Source: Penicillus capitatus
Lineage: Eukaryota > Chlorophyta
Length of the DNA stretch: 64,000 nt
Direction of reading: 5' to 3'
NCBI GenBank assembly: GCA_965649825.1
Contig: OZ287713.1
Location: 248,001-312,000, forward strand
Below are positions 24,640 to 37,280 of the stretch, piece by piece. Positions within the stretch are counted from its first letter, which is position 1, and each line of letters opens with the position of its first letter. A model generated the notes under the pieces. It did no database searches. It was given only the letters and a program-made list of their open reading frames with translations, and was not told the DNA's origin. A program made the translations under genes and the position numbers.

Positions 24640-27600
24640 ACAGCAGTGGTAATTGAAGTGGCCGGGCTTTTGGGGACAGGTGTGGAACGCATCAACTGTT
24701 CGAGCGATACAACAACAGAGCAGCTGTTTGGGTCTGTCGTGCCGCAGTACAATGACAACCAACGTACGTTTGAGTGGATGGATGGCAAGCTCATCGAAGC
24801 AATCAAAGAAGGCAGATGGATACTATTGGATGAAATCAACCTGTTGCCACCTCAAGTATTGGAATCTCTTGTTCCCTTGCTCAATGGATCTACCGCTGAT
24901 CACGGATTGGTGATTCCTGGCCAGTCGGGGGCAAACAAACCTATGATGGTGAAGGATATCTACATCTTTGCCACGATGAATCCTGCAGCCGAGGGAGGAG
25001 GCAGAACGAAACTCTCCAGATCCATCAGGAATCTCTTCACAGCTGTCGAGCTCGATCCTCAGAGTAATGATGAATTGTTTGAGATTCTGCGGAAGCTCTT
25101 CAGGGACCGCATCAGCCAAGATGTCGTCAGCGAAGACAGCATCCATCGGCTTTTTGACGTTTTTACAAAAGTGCAGTCGTTAGTCGAGATGGGAGAAATT
25201 AAAATCGCCAGTAGAAGACAGAGATTCAATCTGCGTGACCTCGTGGCCGTTAGAGATATTGTCGCCGGCAATGTCTACGATCAATTGTCGCACTACAAGA
25301 TCGTTGCCACAAGTAGCTCGAGAGAGGAGCTTTCAAAGGAAGACAAAGCATCTGTGATTGATTCTGTTCTCCGCAATGCATTGCAGCTCGTTTTCAAGCA
25401 CCGTTTTGAGAGCCAAGCTGCTCAAGAATGCATCCAAAATGCCATTGACGATGTCATCAAACCGCCAAAGCTCTTAATAAACGAAGAAAACAGCACGTCT
25501 ATTGATACATCCGTGAACAATCTCGTTCGCATCGGAAGAGTTTACCTGAACAAGAATCCCAACCGTGCATCTAATGGATCTCTGGTGCATACGAAAGAGA
25601 CAGTCGAGCAGCTTGAATTACTGGCGGCGGCAAGTCAGTCCACCAGGACTGTCTTGTTAGAGGGGCCCACATGCTCCAGGAAGACATGTCTGGTGAAGGA
25701 ACTGGCTGTCTTGACAGGCAGACCATTGTTGCTACTCTCACTACACAGAGAGTATGAGGTGTCCGATTTGATCGGACAATGGTTACCTGCAAGGACGGAT
25801 TCTATTCATGGTGAAGTACTCCAGGAATTACTGCACCTTCGCAACAGAATCGTAAAAACTGGACTTGAATTCTGTGAACATGCCTCAAAGGACAAGCAGA
25901 CTGCTTTCTATCGAGTGATGAAAAAGGCACGCAGCAGCAACCTGTCCCAGGATAGAACGAAAGACCGGCAAATCTACAGATTTAATCTGGAGATTTGTCG
26001 TGAACTTATTCAGAGACTGACTGCTGCGGTCGAGGTCCTGGAAGACACCGACCAGCAGTTTCACTCGTCCTTTCGCAACGAATTGCAGGCTCTCTCTGGC
26101 AAACTGTCGATGTTATTGGATGGGGAAGAGACTGTTGTTTTCCGATTTGTGACATCTGATCTCGTCAAGGCTCTCAAATCTGGAACGTTTATTCTGTTCG
26201 ACAACATCAACGCCGCGCCGCCAGAAGTGATCGAACGTGTGCTTTCACTCTTTGAAGAGGAGCCCTTCTTGAACCTCTATGAGCACGCAGAAGGGGAGCA
26301 GTTGTCCAGAAAGGATGGCATTCATCCAGATACTCGTCTCTTTGCCACAGCGGATCTCGGAAGAATCAACACACACAAGCTGTCCAATCCACTTCTGAAC
26401 AGAATGATCAAAATCTGGCTACCCGAGATTGATTCATGGATCTCTGATGCAACATTTGAATCGCTGGAGGAACATGAAGTCGTCGAGATTCTCTCAGAGA
26501 AGTTTGCTTCGCATGCTGGAGGCAACATGGCTGCACGTCTACTCTCCTTTGTCCATGCAAGAGTCAAAGGATTTACTAAAAACTGCGAGATTACCATCTC
26601 AAAGGACTCTGGCATCAGTTTCCGTACTCTGCTTGAAGCATCCTCTCTCGTCACTTCTCTTCTGAAGAATGATCAACCTGTGTTCAATGCCGTTGTCTGG
26701 GGAGCATGGCGAATCTATGCATCCGTCCTGGAAGATGAAGCAGATTGGAGGAAACTAAAGGAAGTCATTCAAAGTGCTTGCGAGGCGACAGCCGAAGTGC
26801 CCCCCTCCAAATTCTATGCAATTCGACAGAAGAGAGATGCAGTCGAGCCGTTCTTGGCAGAGAGTGAGAATATTCGTCTGGTCTTTGCATCCGTCGTCCA
26901 CATTTCGCTTAAGATTCTGTTTGGATGCATAATGAAGATCTTGGATATGGATGTATTTGAAAGACTTGTTCTCCTGTTCCTGAATCAGATAGCAGTGAAG
27001 CTGTATCCACGAGAGGAGACGATGATCAGGCACCTCATACAAGAAGTTCCCAAAGGGGCAAGGAACGAGGCCGTGCTCAAGCACCAGTGTGAAGTATTTG
27101 GATGTGATTGTGTCAAGGAGTTCTTCAAAGCCGTCACCCACAGTGAGATGCAGAAGGTGGATTATGTCTGCAAGCATCCGCGGAAGCTGTTGTCTCTGTG
27201 CGAGCAGCTTGTTGCCAACTCCGCATACAGTGACTGGCAAAACAGACGCTTTATGATTCAAGACATATCCGTTGTACTCCAGGAAATCACTAATCTGCTG
27301 GAAGCTGTTCCGTTACGACCTTCTCAGTCTTCAGACATCCAGAAGGTGATGGAGGTCGTGCGACAATGGCGCGCTGTGGAAGATCTCTTCATCTACTTTG
27401 ACCCCCTTGAAGATGCCTCTTTTGCATCTTGTTACCAGAGGTTGCTTCAAGCGCGGAATGAATGTTCTGACACAGCAGTGAGCTACACCTTGGAGAAGCT
27501 GCTGTCAGAAAAAGTGTCCTCATCAGACATGAAGCTAAGACATGTCATCGTAAATCTTTTAAAGAACGACGGACATCCTGTCGAAGAGAGAAGATGGGTG

Positions 27601-30600
27601 GCACTGCAGCTCGCCATGACTTCCCTCAGATGGAGAACAATGTTGATGTTGGATGAACATCTTTTGACGATTCACCCCGATACAGAAACTACTGGACAGA
27701 TATTGGCCCTGCAGAAACTCCTGTGCCAATCGAACATGATTGCAAACCTGCAGGAGGTCGTCCATCAGTATTTGGAAACCTTCAAGGCAGCCAAGAAAGA
27801 ACGGGGAATAATTCAACAAACAAAGCAGTTTTTTGAAAAGCTCATGTGGCCCTTTCACGGTCAAGGTTATCATCGCCTTGTGGAAGAATCCGAAGAGAAC
27901 ATCGCTGCTGACGACGATAATGCTATTCCAGATGAGATGCGTCTCATCAAGCAGCTTGATGAGCTCATGCGTACAGATGATGCAGTGTTTTTGTTTTCCG
28001 ACGAATGGGTGGCCATTGTCGAGTTTCATGCAAAACTCTTGAACGAATTGTCGCTGCGTAGAGAGAGGGAAGGAAATCCTCTGAGTCTCGACACGGCTTT
28101 CTTTGCTTGGTTGGGTTCAAGAATGGATGACGCCCGATCGCAGCATCGCTGTGCCAATGAGCTTTCACTGATATGGCTCGGTGTCTGCTTCTCAGAGTGG
28201 CGGAACCCGATTCCTTGTCAGATCATCCTGTGTACTGAAGAGAACATCACATTCGATCCGTTCAGGGGCAAAGAGAGTTCTATCTCTGCTGTCATTCTTT
28301 GCGCAGAGCTGAGTAGTAGACAAGGAACCCCAGCACTGGTATCGCTTGTTGTTTTTGAGAAGGCAGCTTCGAATGATGGCGAGAGAACAGCTCTGACAGT
28401 ACAACACCATCGCCGGGGACAGGGCGAGATTTCGCAGAACACCTGGCTGGAGAGATGGATGAAGTATCATACCGAGTATGTGATTGTGTTTCTCGGCATA
28501 AACCAGCTGCCCGAAACAAAGATGATCGCAGAACCCTTGTCGCGTTTGGGCAATTGTCTAATGGATTGTCTTGCCAAACTACAGTCATATGACTATAATT
28601 TTTCCAGTCCTGACGTGGCAACAGCTGAAACTGTCGATGCTTGGAAGGTCTTGATAGAAGAGACAAACAAGACAAGCAAGGAAGAAGATATCTTCCAGGC
28701 ATCGTTGCTCTATCATGGTATCCTGAAGCTTGATTTTGTTCTCTGTCGACTGCAGCACGGGGGCAGCGAGCAGGAGTCAGATATGTTCTCCATATATAAT
28801 GATTTCCTTAGCAACCAGTCCATGTCGCAGATTAAAGCCGAAATCAACGAGAGCGTCGTGGCCATCAAGAATCTGGCAACACGAGGTGGTCGAGAATCGG
28901 CCTCCATTGCTTACAGCTTTCTCAAACAGTTTGAGGGATTAAAGAGGTTCCCCAGCGAGGATCTTGCACAGAGAGCGTCTGAAGTGGAGCGTGCCATTCA
29001 AGCAATCTACAAAGATTTGTTCTTTGTGCTAAACCTTATCCGTCCGATTCTGGGTCTTCGAGAATTCTTGATTGAGTATTCTCTGGGACATCTAGACCCA
29101 ACAGATCCAGATCTGTGGACCAAGTGCAACGCTGTGACTACTTTTGTCTCCGGATCTATTGTATACTTCAATGCTTTTCTGATCGTCGATGGGGAAAAGA
29201 CAGTGCTCGACAGAGAGAGAACAGAAGAAGAGTTTGAAGACTGGCAAGACAGTTTCAAAGCTCTCATTGATCAGCTGAACATCTCTATGACAATCTTAGA
29301 AGCCAATAGCTTTGATAAGATCTTCCTGCAACTCAGGGATCGATACTTCGACTTCTTGCAGACAGAAGCCATGGATAAAATACATCCAGATAGTTTCAAA
29401 GGTGGAAAGGATGCCAGTGCCTCGTCCTGTGGACCCATGTCGGAGAACGGATCGGATAACGAGAGACTGATCAATGTTGTCTCTGATCTGATAGCTGGGT
29501 ATGAAGATCTCTGGATCAGAGCCCGAGAATCTACGAACAAAGCAGTGATGGACGACGCTGCTGCGTCACTTAACACACTGAGAGCGCGCGACAACTCATC
29601 CGAAATTAGCAAAGCTGTTTTGGCCAAGTATCAGAGTCAGCTCAGTAACCTCAATGCCGAACTGAATCAATCTGCGTCAGAAAAAGAAGATGCTCGGCAT
29701 TTCCCTGTTGTATCCAAAGAGTGCGACGTCTTTGTGCGAAATCTTGCTATCTGTCTGCAAAACTGTGATTTTTCATTCGTTCCTTTGAGGATATCTCCTG
29801 CAGACGACCCAGTTAGAAATCCACACAAGGACTTCATTTGCCGAGTCGCTGATTGCACTGATCGAGCAAAGAAGTCAATTCAGATTCTGACACGGATGGC
29901 TAAGAATACTGCCTTTCATGCGCGTTTGCAGAAGAGCATTGATGTTTTGCGAGGATACGATTTCGAAGATAGCTGTGCCAACAAGAGAGAGGTGCTGGAA
30001 GAGCTTTCAGACTTGGGTATCTTTCATGGCCCTTTGTCCATTCGATTGAAATTCCGTGCGTCCGACTCTGACAGCTGCAACGAGCTGGTCCAAGCTGCTG
30101 TGGTCGAATTACTGAACGTTAAAGCAGATTTCATTCTTAAACAACAAAAAAAGATGTTTCAACCAATCTACATAGAAGAAGTGGAAAACGCAGTGAATGA
30201 CATTACACATCTGAGTACAGTAGACGACTCCTGTCCAATGTTTATGGCTGATCCTGTCTTCGATACCTTGCGGAGACTCAGCAAGAATCTCTCATCCTGT
30301 CTGGACGAATCTGCTGTGATGGCCAACGTGGCATCCTCCTTTGTTTGTCCTGGACTGTCGGTAGAAGACATCGTTGTTCTCTTCTGTGCAAACTTCAACA
30401 GAATACAACATACATTGATGGATTATCGAGCTGACAGGAACCTGGACATTGCTTCTGACGATCCTATACGGCACATGCGTCGACGAGGCCGCCTAGTGTC
30501 CTATGCTTACCAGAGGGATGCTGAAGTCACCTTTATCTTTGCCGACATTGTAGAAATCATCGAAAAAGCTGTCGTATCCATTCTCACTTTCAATTGGGAA

Positions 30601-31965
30601 TCAGAACTCGCATCACAGTCGGATGTGTGCAAAAAGGCGACGAAGGAAATAGTGATCGGCCTACAGTTCATTGCGCTGTCCGTTCTGCTGACCAAACAGG
30701 ATTTCAGTTTCTTGTCATCGTTCTTGCTGTTGTCGGATTCAGTAGAAGAACAGAAAAATGTAGACAGACTGAAGAATGAACATCAGAATGTCACTGCCAA
30801 GCTAGAAGCCAAAACCAACGAGCTGAAAGAAGTGCGGGAAGGAGGAGGACTTTTTGATCCTGTCTCAAATCCAGGCACAGTGGCCAGGAACCCTCAACCT
30901 TGCTACAATGCACATCATCTATCCATTGAAAGAGAAATCGATGTGTTAGAGACATTAAAGATCAAAGTCGAAAAACAGATGATGGAGGCGGAGAGCCAAC
31001 TCCAGCCTCGGCGGATTGAGATCTGTAGGCAGCTGTCCTCAGACCTTCGGATACTGTTGCTGACAGGGTTGCGTTGTCTCAGCCGTATTTTTCGATATGA
31101 TACCAAACATTTTGAAAGTTACTTGGAGACGAACAGTGAAAGCGCTGCTCATTATGCTTTATTCATTAAAAATGCCACCAAGGCTAGCACCACGATTTTC
31201 AGAGATATGGCTGGAATCAACCCAGACTTGGTTGTCAACCTCGAGCAGTGTTGTCAAACGCTGGATAAATTTAAGAAAGAACGTCTTTCTTGCCTGAACA
31301 CTGGAGATCCTTTCTGCAATGCTCTGCAGTCTCTCTGCACCGTTGCCTCCCTTGGAGCCAGACGTATCATGCAGCTCATTTCTCCCAACATCGTCCAAGA
31401 ATCCACAGACATGCAAGCCATTGCATCTTTGGAAAAGAGATCTGCTGATGGTTTTGATGCTCTCAGTAACGCATGTATCGGCCACCCTATTGATGAAGAC
31501 ACAATCAAGAAAGCATCTGAAGATGTTTTGAAGATTCAAGAAGATCTTCGACGTCTTAGAGGCGACAATGCACAGAACAAAGCACTGAGTTCCGCCCTGG
31601 AATATGCAGAAAACACAGTGCAACGAGTTGTTGGATACTACAATGCACATGTGGACGCACAGAATCCAGTGATCTGGTATAGAAATGCCATAAAGGACGG
31701 AAGACTTCCTCCCTTGTGCTCGGTCGAGAACAGCAGTTTCCAGCAGGATTTAGATCGCTTACCTTCTCTTTGGAAAAGCTGCTTCGATGCAATCAGATCT
31801 GCTATAGACACCAGCGCTTTGACTAATCCTTTCCAGCTGCTCTCTTTGATGGAGAATCACATCTCCGCGAATGCTGATCTGTACCAATGTGTATCCTGTT
31901 ATGGCAATCTCTTCCTTAAGAGTATGACAAAAATGCACAAGGTAGTGCACAATCCGGCGGTGCAC
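24640..31965 (+). CDS. giant protein, AAA modules 5 and 6 and linker
   Basis: This exon starts after a 55-bp GT-AG intron that splits the AAA5 P-loop (GPPGIGK then TAVV). AAA5 has Walker B WILLDEINLLPP and sensor-like FATMNPAAEGG. AAA6 has a degenerate P-loop, GPTCSRKT (25663-25686), and FILFDNINAAPP. About 1,900 residues of mostly helical sequence follow, as in the midasin linker, with a coiled-coil-like stretch near 30750-31010. The host frame ends inside the inserted element, where a stop at 32014-32016 truncates it. The last host codons are those of the 15-bp duplication at 31951-31965. Confidence 0.85.
31951..31965 (+). repeat. target-site duplication, left copy
   Basis: The 15-mer AATCCGGCGGTGCAC is host coding sequence (codons N-P-A-V-H). 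It occurs again, identical and in the same orientation, at the right edge of the inserted element. Confidence 0.95.
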
Positions 31966-33598
31966 ATCTTTTTTCCGTACGACACTTTCGTTCTGCCGCG
32001 TCTAAAACCTTGCTGAACGACGGTGCCCGCACGCACGAAAGCGAACGATGCAGCCCTCAGGTTCTCAGTCCGGAGGTCCTGACACCGCCCCCGACCCGGT
32101 GCGCACGGCGGTGGCGCAGGCCGCGAACACGGTCCGGTACCGGCGCGACCTGCGCCAGTCCCCTGAGGTACTAGAAGCCATGAGCAAGAAGGAGCTCATA
32201 CTCGTCAACACCGCCCTCCAAGCCTGCCCAACGCACATCGCCGCGACCGTGGACCCAGCCACGCTAATCTCCAAGATCAACGCTTACCTGGCGGCCCATG
32301 AGGAGAAGGACAAAGCCCAGCTGCGCCTAGTACGCCGACTCGAGAACCTCCAAAACCAGCTTCTCCTGGCACCTGAAGCCCCAGACCTGCCCGAAAGGGA
32401 CACAACCCACACGGCGTCTCTCTGTCGATCAAGACACTCGGTGCCACCGAATGAATTCCTCAGAGCACTCTCAGACGACATACGCTCGGCTACCTCGCAG
32501 ATCGAGATTATTGCCTCGCCACTCGTACCCAAGGAGAATATGTACGCCCCCAGATTCTCCCAGGCTCTCTCCATGCTGCACGAGGTACACACCTGCATGC
32601 TGTTCTACCACTGCATCACGGACTGGACATCGCCCACCGCTCACCCCACGCCCACCGCCCCTGCGGACGGAGTCCCAGCAGCATCAGTACCCGGAAGCGC
32701 GGCCCCTCGATCGTACCGAGATGCCGCCCGCAAGGCCTCGCCCACACAGACCCCTGCACAGCAGCAAAGGAACGCCCAGGCCAGAGAGCTAAGGAAGAAA
32801 ACCCAGGAACTCAAAGCGCAGATCCGATGCGATGAGCGCAGCTTCCAGCTGTGCCCAGTGAAATTGAAGGGAGATCGCCCGTCGTTCCGTCAGCTCGGAA
32901 TCAGTCTGGAGCGAAAGCTCAAGATCAGGAACCTCAAGGAGTACGTGGAAGACATCCGCACAGATCACGGAGGCCGTTACTACGTCCAAATCCGCGCGGA
33001 CCTACGGGAGTCCTTCGAGAAATCGCTTGATCGATGCCTTGAATGCGCCGGTGACTCATGGGATCTGGAACTGGACGACCTGGGTACTTTCACTGTCAAC
33101 AACCCGTATCTCTCGCCCACCAAAGACAAGGTCCCAGTGGTTATCAGCAACGTAGACCTGGACATCGACCCGGAAGACGCCATCACTGCCATTGCGGAAC
33201 AGAATGCATCCCGTTGGAAAATTACGGCCGCAGAACTCGAAGAAGAGCACCTCGCAGCTCCACACCGATTGAATCGCCGAAAACGTGACTCGGCTGGTCA
33301 GCCCCTCCCGGAATGGACACCCAGCAGGAACCTGAAGGTCTTCGTGTCGAAGACTCTCTACGAGCAACTGAAGGACCCCAAGACCGCGTTCGCCACGTTG
33401 GACTACATGGTATTACCCATCCGATCGTTTGCACGGCTCCCCAGCGCCCCCCGAGGAGTTTCCTGACCCACATTTCATTAATCCTTTCCTGCTTGGCCAA
33501 CGCTGATCTGCTTCTCTGTTGATCGTCGGCATTACACAGAACAGATGCGCCTTTGATGTTTAACTTTAAAAAGGGCTGTAAGAAAGACCAACTTTATT
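31966..33598 (+). mobile_element. non-LTR retroelement insertion, ORF1 only
   Basis: A 1,633-bp insertion bounded by perfect 15-bp direct repeats, inserted in the sense direction of the host gene. It has an 82-bp leader, one intact ORF, and a 3' tail of about 130 bp ending ACTTTATT without a poly(A) tract. There are no long terminal or inverted repeats. Deleting the element plus one repeat copy restores the host frame exactly across V-H-H-G-Y. A reverse transcriptase ORF is missing, so the copy is non-autonomous, like mammalian half-LINEs. The long duplication and absence of terminal repeats indicate target-primed reverse transcription. Confidence 0.9.
32048..33466 (+). CDS. retroelement ORF1 protein (gag-like)
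   Basis: An intact 472-aa ORF with much higher GC and CCC/CGC codon use than the host gene around it. It has a Pro/Ala-rich middle (near residues 195-245), a basic coiled-coil segment (ARELRKKTQELKAQI) and a globular C-terminal half. I recognise no zinc knuckle. A decayed homologue lies at 47105-47480 and shares KVPVVI-x-N, PHRLNRRK and a V-F-x-S-K core, which shows this protein belongs to a repeated element and is not host sequence. Likely role: RNA-binding particle protein of the element, inferred from position and type. Confidence 0.85.
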   Translation: MQPSGSQSGGPDTAPDPVRTAVAQAANTVRYRRDLRQSPEVLEAMSKKELILVNTALQACPTHIAATVDPATLISKINAYLAAHEEKDKAQLRLVRRLENLQNQLLLAPEAPDLPERDTTHTASLCRSRHSVPPNEFLRALSDDIRSATSQIEIIASPLVPKENMYAPRFSQALSMLHEVHTCMLFYHCITDWTSPTAHPTPTAPADGVPAASVPGSAAPRSYRDAARKASPTQTPAQQQRNAQARELRKKTQELKAQIRCDERSFQLCPVKLKGDRPSFRQLGISLERKLKIRNLKEYVEDIRTDHGGRYYVQIRADLRESFEKSLDRCLECAGDSWDLELDDLGTFTVNNPYLSPTKDKVPVVISNVDLDIDPEDAITAIAEQNASRWKITAAELEEEHLAAPHRLNRRKRDSAGQPLPEWTPSRNLKVFVSKTLYEQLKDPKTAFATLDYMVLPIRSFARLPSAPRGVS

Positions 33599-33613
33599 AA
33601 TCCGGCGGTGCAC
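33599..33613 (+). repeat. target-site duplication, right copy
   Basis: Identical to 31951-31965. The host reading frame resumes here in the same phase and continues into C-H-G-Y-M-type codons without a break. Confidence 0.95.
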
Positions 33614-36600
33614 CACGGATACATGACAGATGAAGAATCTCAACACTTCGAGGCAGTCCTTACTGTCTGTGCCGATCTTTTGAATATGGATCTGGTGCAT
33701 GCAAACCTGTCCGGGGTCAAAGAGATTTTCACAAATTTGGAGAAAAAACTAGGAAACCTGTCAAGCGTGATGACTCGGACGCGCAGAGATCCGAAGCCAT
33801 TCTTGGTACAGTACATGGGAGGTTTGTGCAAGCAGTGGTATTTTGAATGTGTTCTTTGCATTACAAGAACTCTACAGAATAAACTGGATACCGAACAATC
33901 CTCTAAGCCTCTAGTTGAACGACTTGTTGCTGCAAGACACGGACAGGGCGATCTCGAATCTGTGTTGAACTTGGCCGATTTTCTGGATATACAAGCTCTT
34001 CAGGCCACGCTCGCTGAAAAAAGCATGACTACTGTCTTGAAGAAGTTCCCAGATCACGAGATTGAAGTCCTGAAAACCATGGCGTCTCTTGCATCCCAGT
34101 TGTCAGCAAGCGCGGGGCAAAAAATGCTAAAAAGATGGAAAGAGTATCATGCCTTACCTTCCTCGATCGGCATCGAAGCGTTCGAAACACTTGCGAGAGT
34201 TTCGAAAGATTTGATGAGGACAGATGTTGCGCATCTGCTTTTAAGAGATGCGACCTTGGGTGGCGGCTCTGTCGAACACATGCTTGAAATAGCAAGTGGC
34301 TACTTGGCACATCTTTGCCAAACAGTCTCAAAAGGAATAAAAGAATCCAGCACTGGTCTCATCAAAAAAATCGGAACATGCAGCAAAAAGGCACAATCGA
34401 TGCTGCTGGAGCGTAAAAACCACAATGAGGTGTACTTAAACGAAGTTTCGGAACTCCTTTCGACTATAAAGCGAGAAAAAGAAGATGCAAAGAAACAGTG
34501 GGGGAATGCGTGTAACCAGTACAAGCAGAAAAAGCAAGTACTTGGTCAGCAGTTGGATCAGAAAGCAAAAGAAACGGCAAAGTTGTATGCTGAGTTCTGG
34601 GGTGAGGTTAATGCAAGCTATCAGAGAGAAATGCAACCGAAATGGTATGCAAATCAGGACTTTGGCTCTGTCTTCCTGGACCTGAGCAAACGGTTGCAGG
34701 AAATTCTGAAAAAACAGAAATTTGTCTGCCAGTACACCGCCGACCAGAAACCCATTGAGCTGGAAGACGTGGGATTGGAACGTGTTCCATTGATTGTCGA
34801 GTTACAATCTTGGGATGTCGATGTTCGTTTCTTTCAGTCAAGAGGGGATACACTCGAATTGAGATGCGAAGGAGGGCTGGGTGGTCCTTTTTGCTACCAC
34901 AATCTCCCCCGTCATCATTCGCTCGACAGCCAGAAGTTCGTCGTTTTAGATCCGTCAATCTTTACATTAGTCATCACTGCTTATCAAGACGGTTCACAAA
35001 GTATTTTGGAAAGATTTCCTCTACATCGACTGCATGATTCGTGTGCAATAACGAAACGAACCCGGCGATCGAGAGGATGCCAAATTGCATTTAGCGCTGT
35101 AACACACGAAATGTACGTAAGAAACTCATCCCCACTTCAGATCAAAAGGACACGGAATCCTGTGCGGACAAGTGAAGCCTTCGCTGAAGAACTAAACAAT
35201 CACTTCAAGAATTACAACAATCTTTTCACACAGTTCCGAAATTGCCTGGAGAGCGAAGCAGAATCTCTGCGGTATTCAGAAGAAGCAAGTCAAACAGTTA
35301 AATTCAGTGGAAATGACCGGGTTCTTATGGACAATTCATGGCATATGAGAGCCATGATGTGGGGGAAGCAATTCGCAGAAAACCTTTCACAAGTATTAGA
35401 CGATACTTCGAAATGTCTTGAAGTGACGAAGGCGCAAACACAATGCTTGGATGCCATCCGTAAAGGAAGCGAGAAACTGTCTGTTATCCTCCATTCTCCT
35501 CCAAATGTGTATTCTGATTTCTCTATGAGACTGGTCGAAGAGCTGTCGTTAGCCAGAGTGTCCTCGAAAGAGTTGCCTTTGGTATGGACTGCCAAAATGC
35601 GACACACGCTGGAACAGCTAGAGCTTGACGTCAACGTTCTCCAAACTAATGGAAACGAAGCCAGGCTTAACTTGTTCGAGCTCTATGTCACAGTGATCTG
35701 TCAGCATGCTATCAGCGTCACCAAAGAAGAAGATCTCAAGATAGTTGAAAACCGCTACCAGGAATGGAAGACTTTTCTCGAGAGAAACTTGTCTTTGTTT
35801 GACCAAGAGATGCTGCTGAATCGCGAATCGCTTTTGGAAGTGGCATTGTCCATGGGAAAGGCTCGAATAGAATGCATAACACTTGCGAAGCAGCTCGACA
35901 AGAGAATGGAACTCAGCCAAAAACTGGGGACAACCGCGATAGACATTCTCCGTGGAACACAGCTTCGTCACAGTTCTAAGATTACGATCTGCGGGGAAGA
36001 CGGAACGCTGTCGCTGAGCAGTTTAGATTGCGCGGTGGATTTTGGCGTTGTCCTTCATGAGAATGACGTCCTCGCGTCAGATCCAGGCTCTCATGTCTAC
36101 GCTGTCGAAGTGGAGAATCGAACCAGTGAATCTATCTGTGTCGATCTCTCTGTACTTGATCCGTCTTCCCAGTTATTCCGCGAGATCGGATCAACGACTG
36201 CTATGCTTTATGGAAAGACCAGCTGGTACTTCATATTCCACATGGATTCGAACGCCGTGGGCAAGATTACAGAGATGTGGAAGATAGCATCCGGCGACAA
36301 AAGACTGAATGCCAAATTTAAGATGACCATCGAAGTTCAAAGGCTGGCCGTGCAACTGAGTACAGACGCCATTGATTTTGGCACAGTCACTCCTAAGTCC
36401 CAGAATATTAAAAAGACTTTGAGCATCGAAAATGTGACCGACTTTCCTCTCTTGGTCAAGAGTCAAGTGCAGATCAGCCAGACACGGACTCGGTTCACGA
36501 TTTCTCCGCAGTCTTTCCACCTGGATGCACGCAGTTCTCGATCGCTGACAGTGACGATCAATTCTGGTAACATGGATGAGAAGATTGACACTGAAATGAT

Positions 36601-37280
36601 CCTTGGCATCGTCGGCAACATGAAACACATTCCGATCAAAGCTCAAGTCACACAGCCACAGTATGAATTGGTGACAGACACAGGTCGCGTGATTCAGGAA
36701 ACGATATTTCGTTTGCCAGTGGTCCCACCAGGAAAGAAAACACAAGCAGCCATTCGTATTCGGAATATAGGAACAGTTCCTGTAGTCTACCGTCTCACTT
36801 GTCTCGCTCCGAGCTCGTCAGCGCTCAAGGTGGTTGGGGGTACTGGCGCTGTTCGTGCTTATGAGACATCCTCTGACATCTTGATTTCAATGAGAAACCG
36901 AGAGTACCTTCTACTGCAGCAGGAACTCAGAGTCCAAGTTGATGGATGCATCGAAAGGGAATTAAGAGTTGAAGGAAAATGGGTGGAATCAAAGCCACAG
37001 TTTCTGAAGAGGAATGTCGACTTCCAAATGCAACCGCTGCATCTGGATGCCATTGCGAAGGGATGTAGATCAGTCGCACTGGAGGCAGCAAACACAGTTG
37101 AAAACAAGGCCGACATCGGTATCAAAATCTATCCCCCCAGCAGTGAACATTTCGCCTTTGATCGGCCATATTATGTCCTCGATCCCCGCAGCAAAGCAGA
37201 AATCAAAATGAGTTGGCAAGTGAGAACTCTTCGAGTGAAGGAATCCACAGTTGTCTTTTGCACTGAGAATCAGAAAAAAA
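33614..37280 (+). CDS. giant protein, linker and ASH/hydin-like modules
   Basis: About 1,220 codons continuing the host protein after the element. The first 780 are helical linker with coiled-coil stretches. From about 35980 there are tandem beta-rich modules with the ASH/MSP/hydin pattern: CAVDFGVVLHEND, then AIDFGTVTPKSQNIKKTL, then a module with PPGKKTQAAIRIRN, then NVDFQMQPLHLDAIAKG. Such modules are typical of flagellar and centrosomal proteins (hydin, SPD-2, ASPM). The frame closes at 37312, but the next frame takes over at a run of seven A (37274-37280); six A would keep it open. Confidence 0.75.

Noticed and set aside
18543-31965. Dynein heavy chain or RNF213
   Set aside because: There is no dynein motor linker or microtubule-binding stalk pattern and no RING domain. 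The Walker B contexts (LLDEINL, FATMNPA) are midasin-like.
32048-33466. Reading the ORF1 protein as a domain of the giant host gene
   Set aside because: It is bounded by a perfect 15-bp duplication, uses different codons, breaks the host frame on the left, and has a decayed relative elsewhere in the window.
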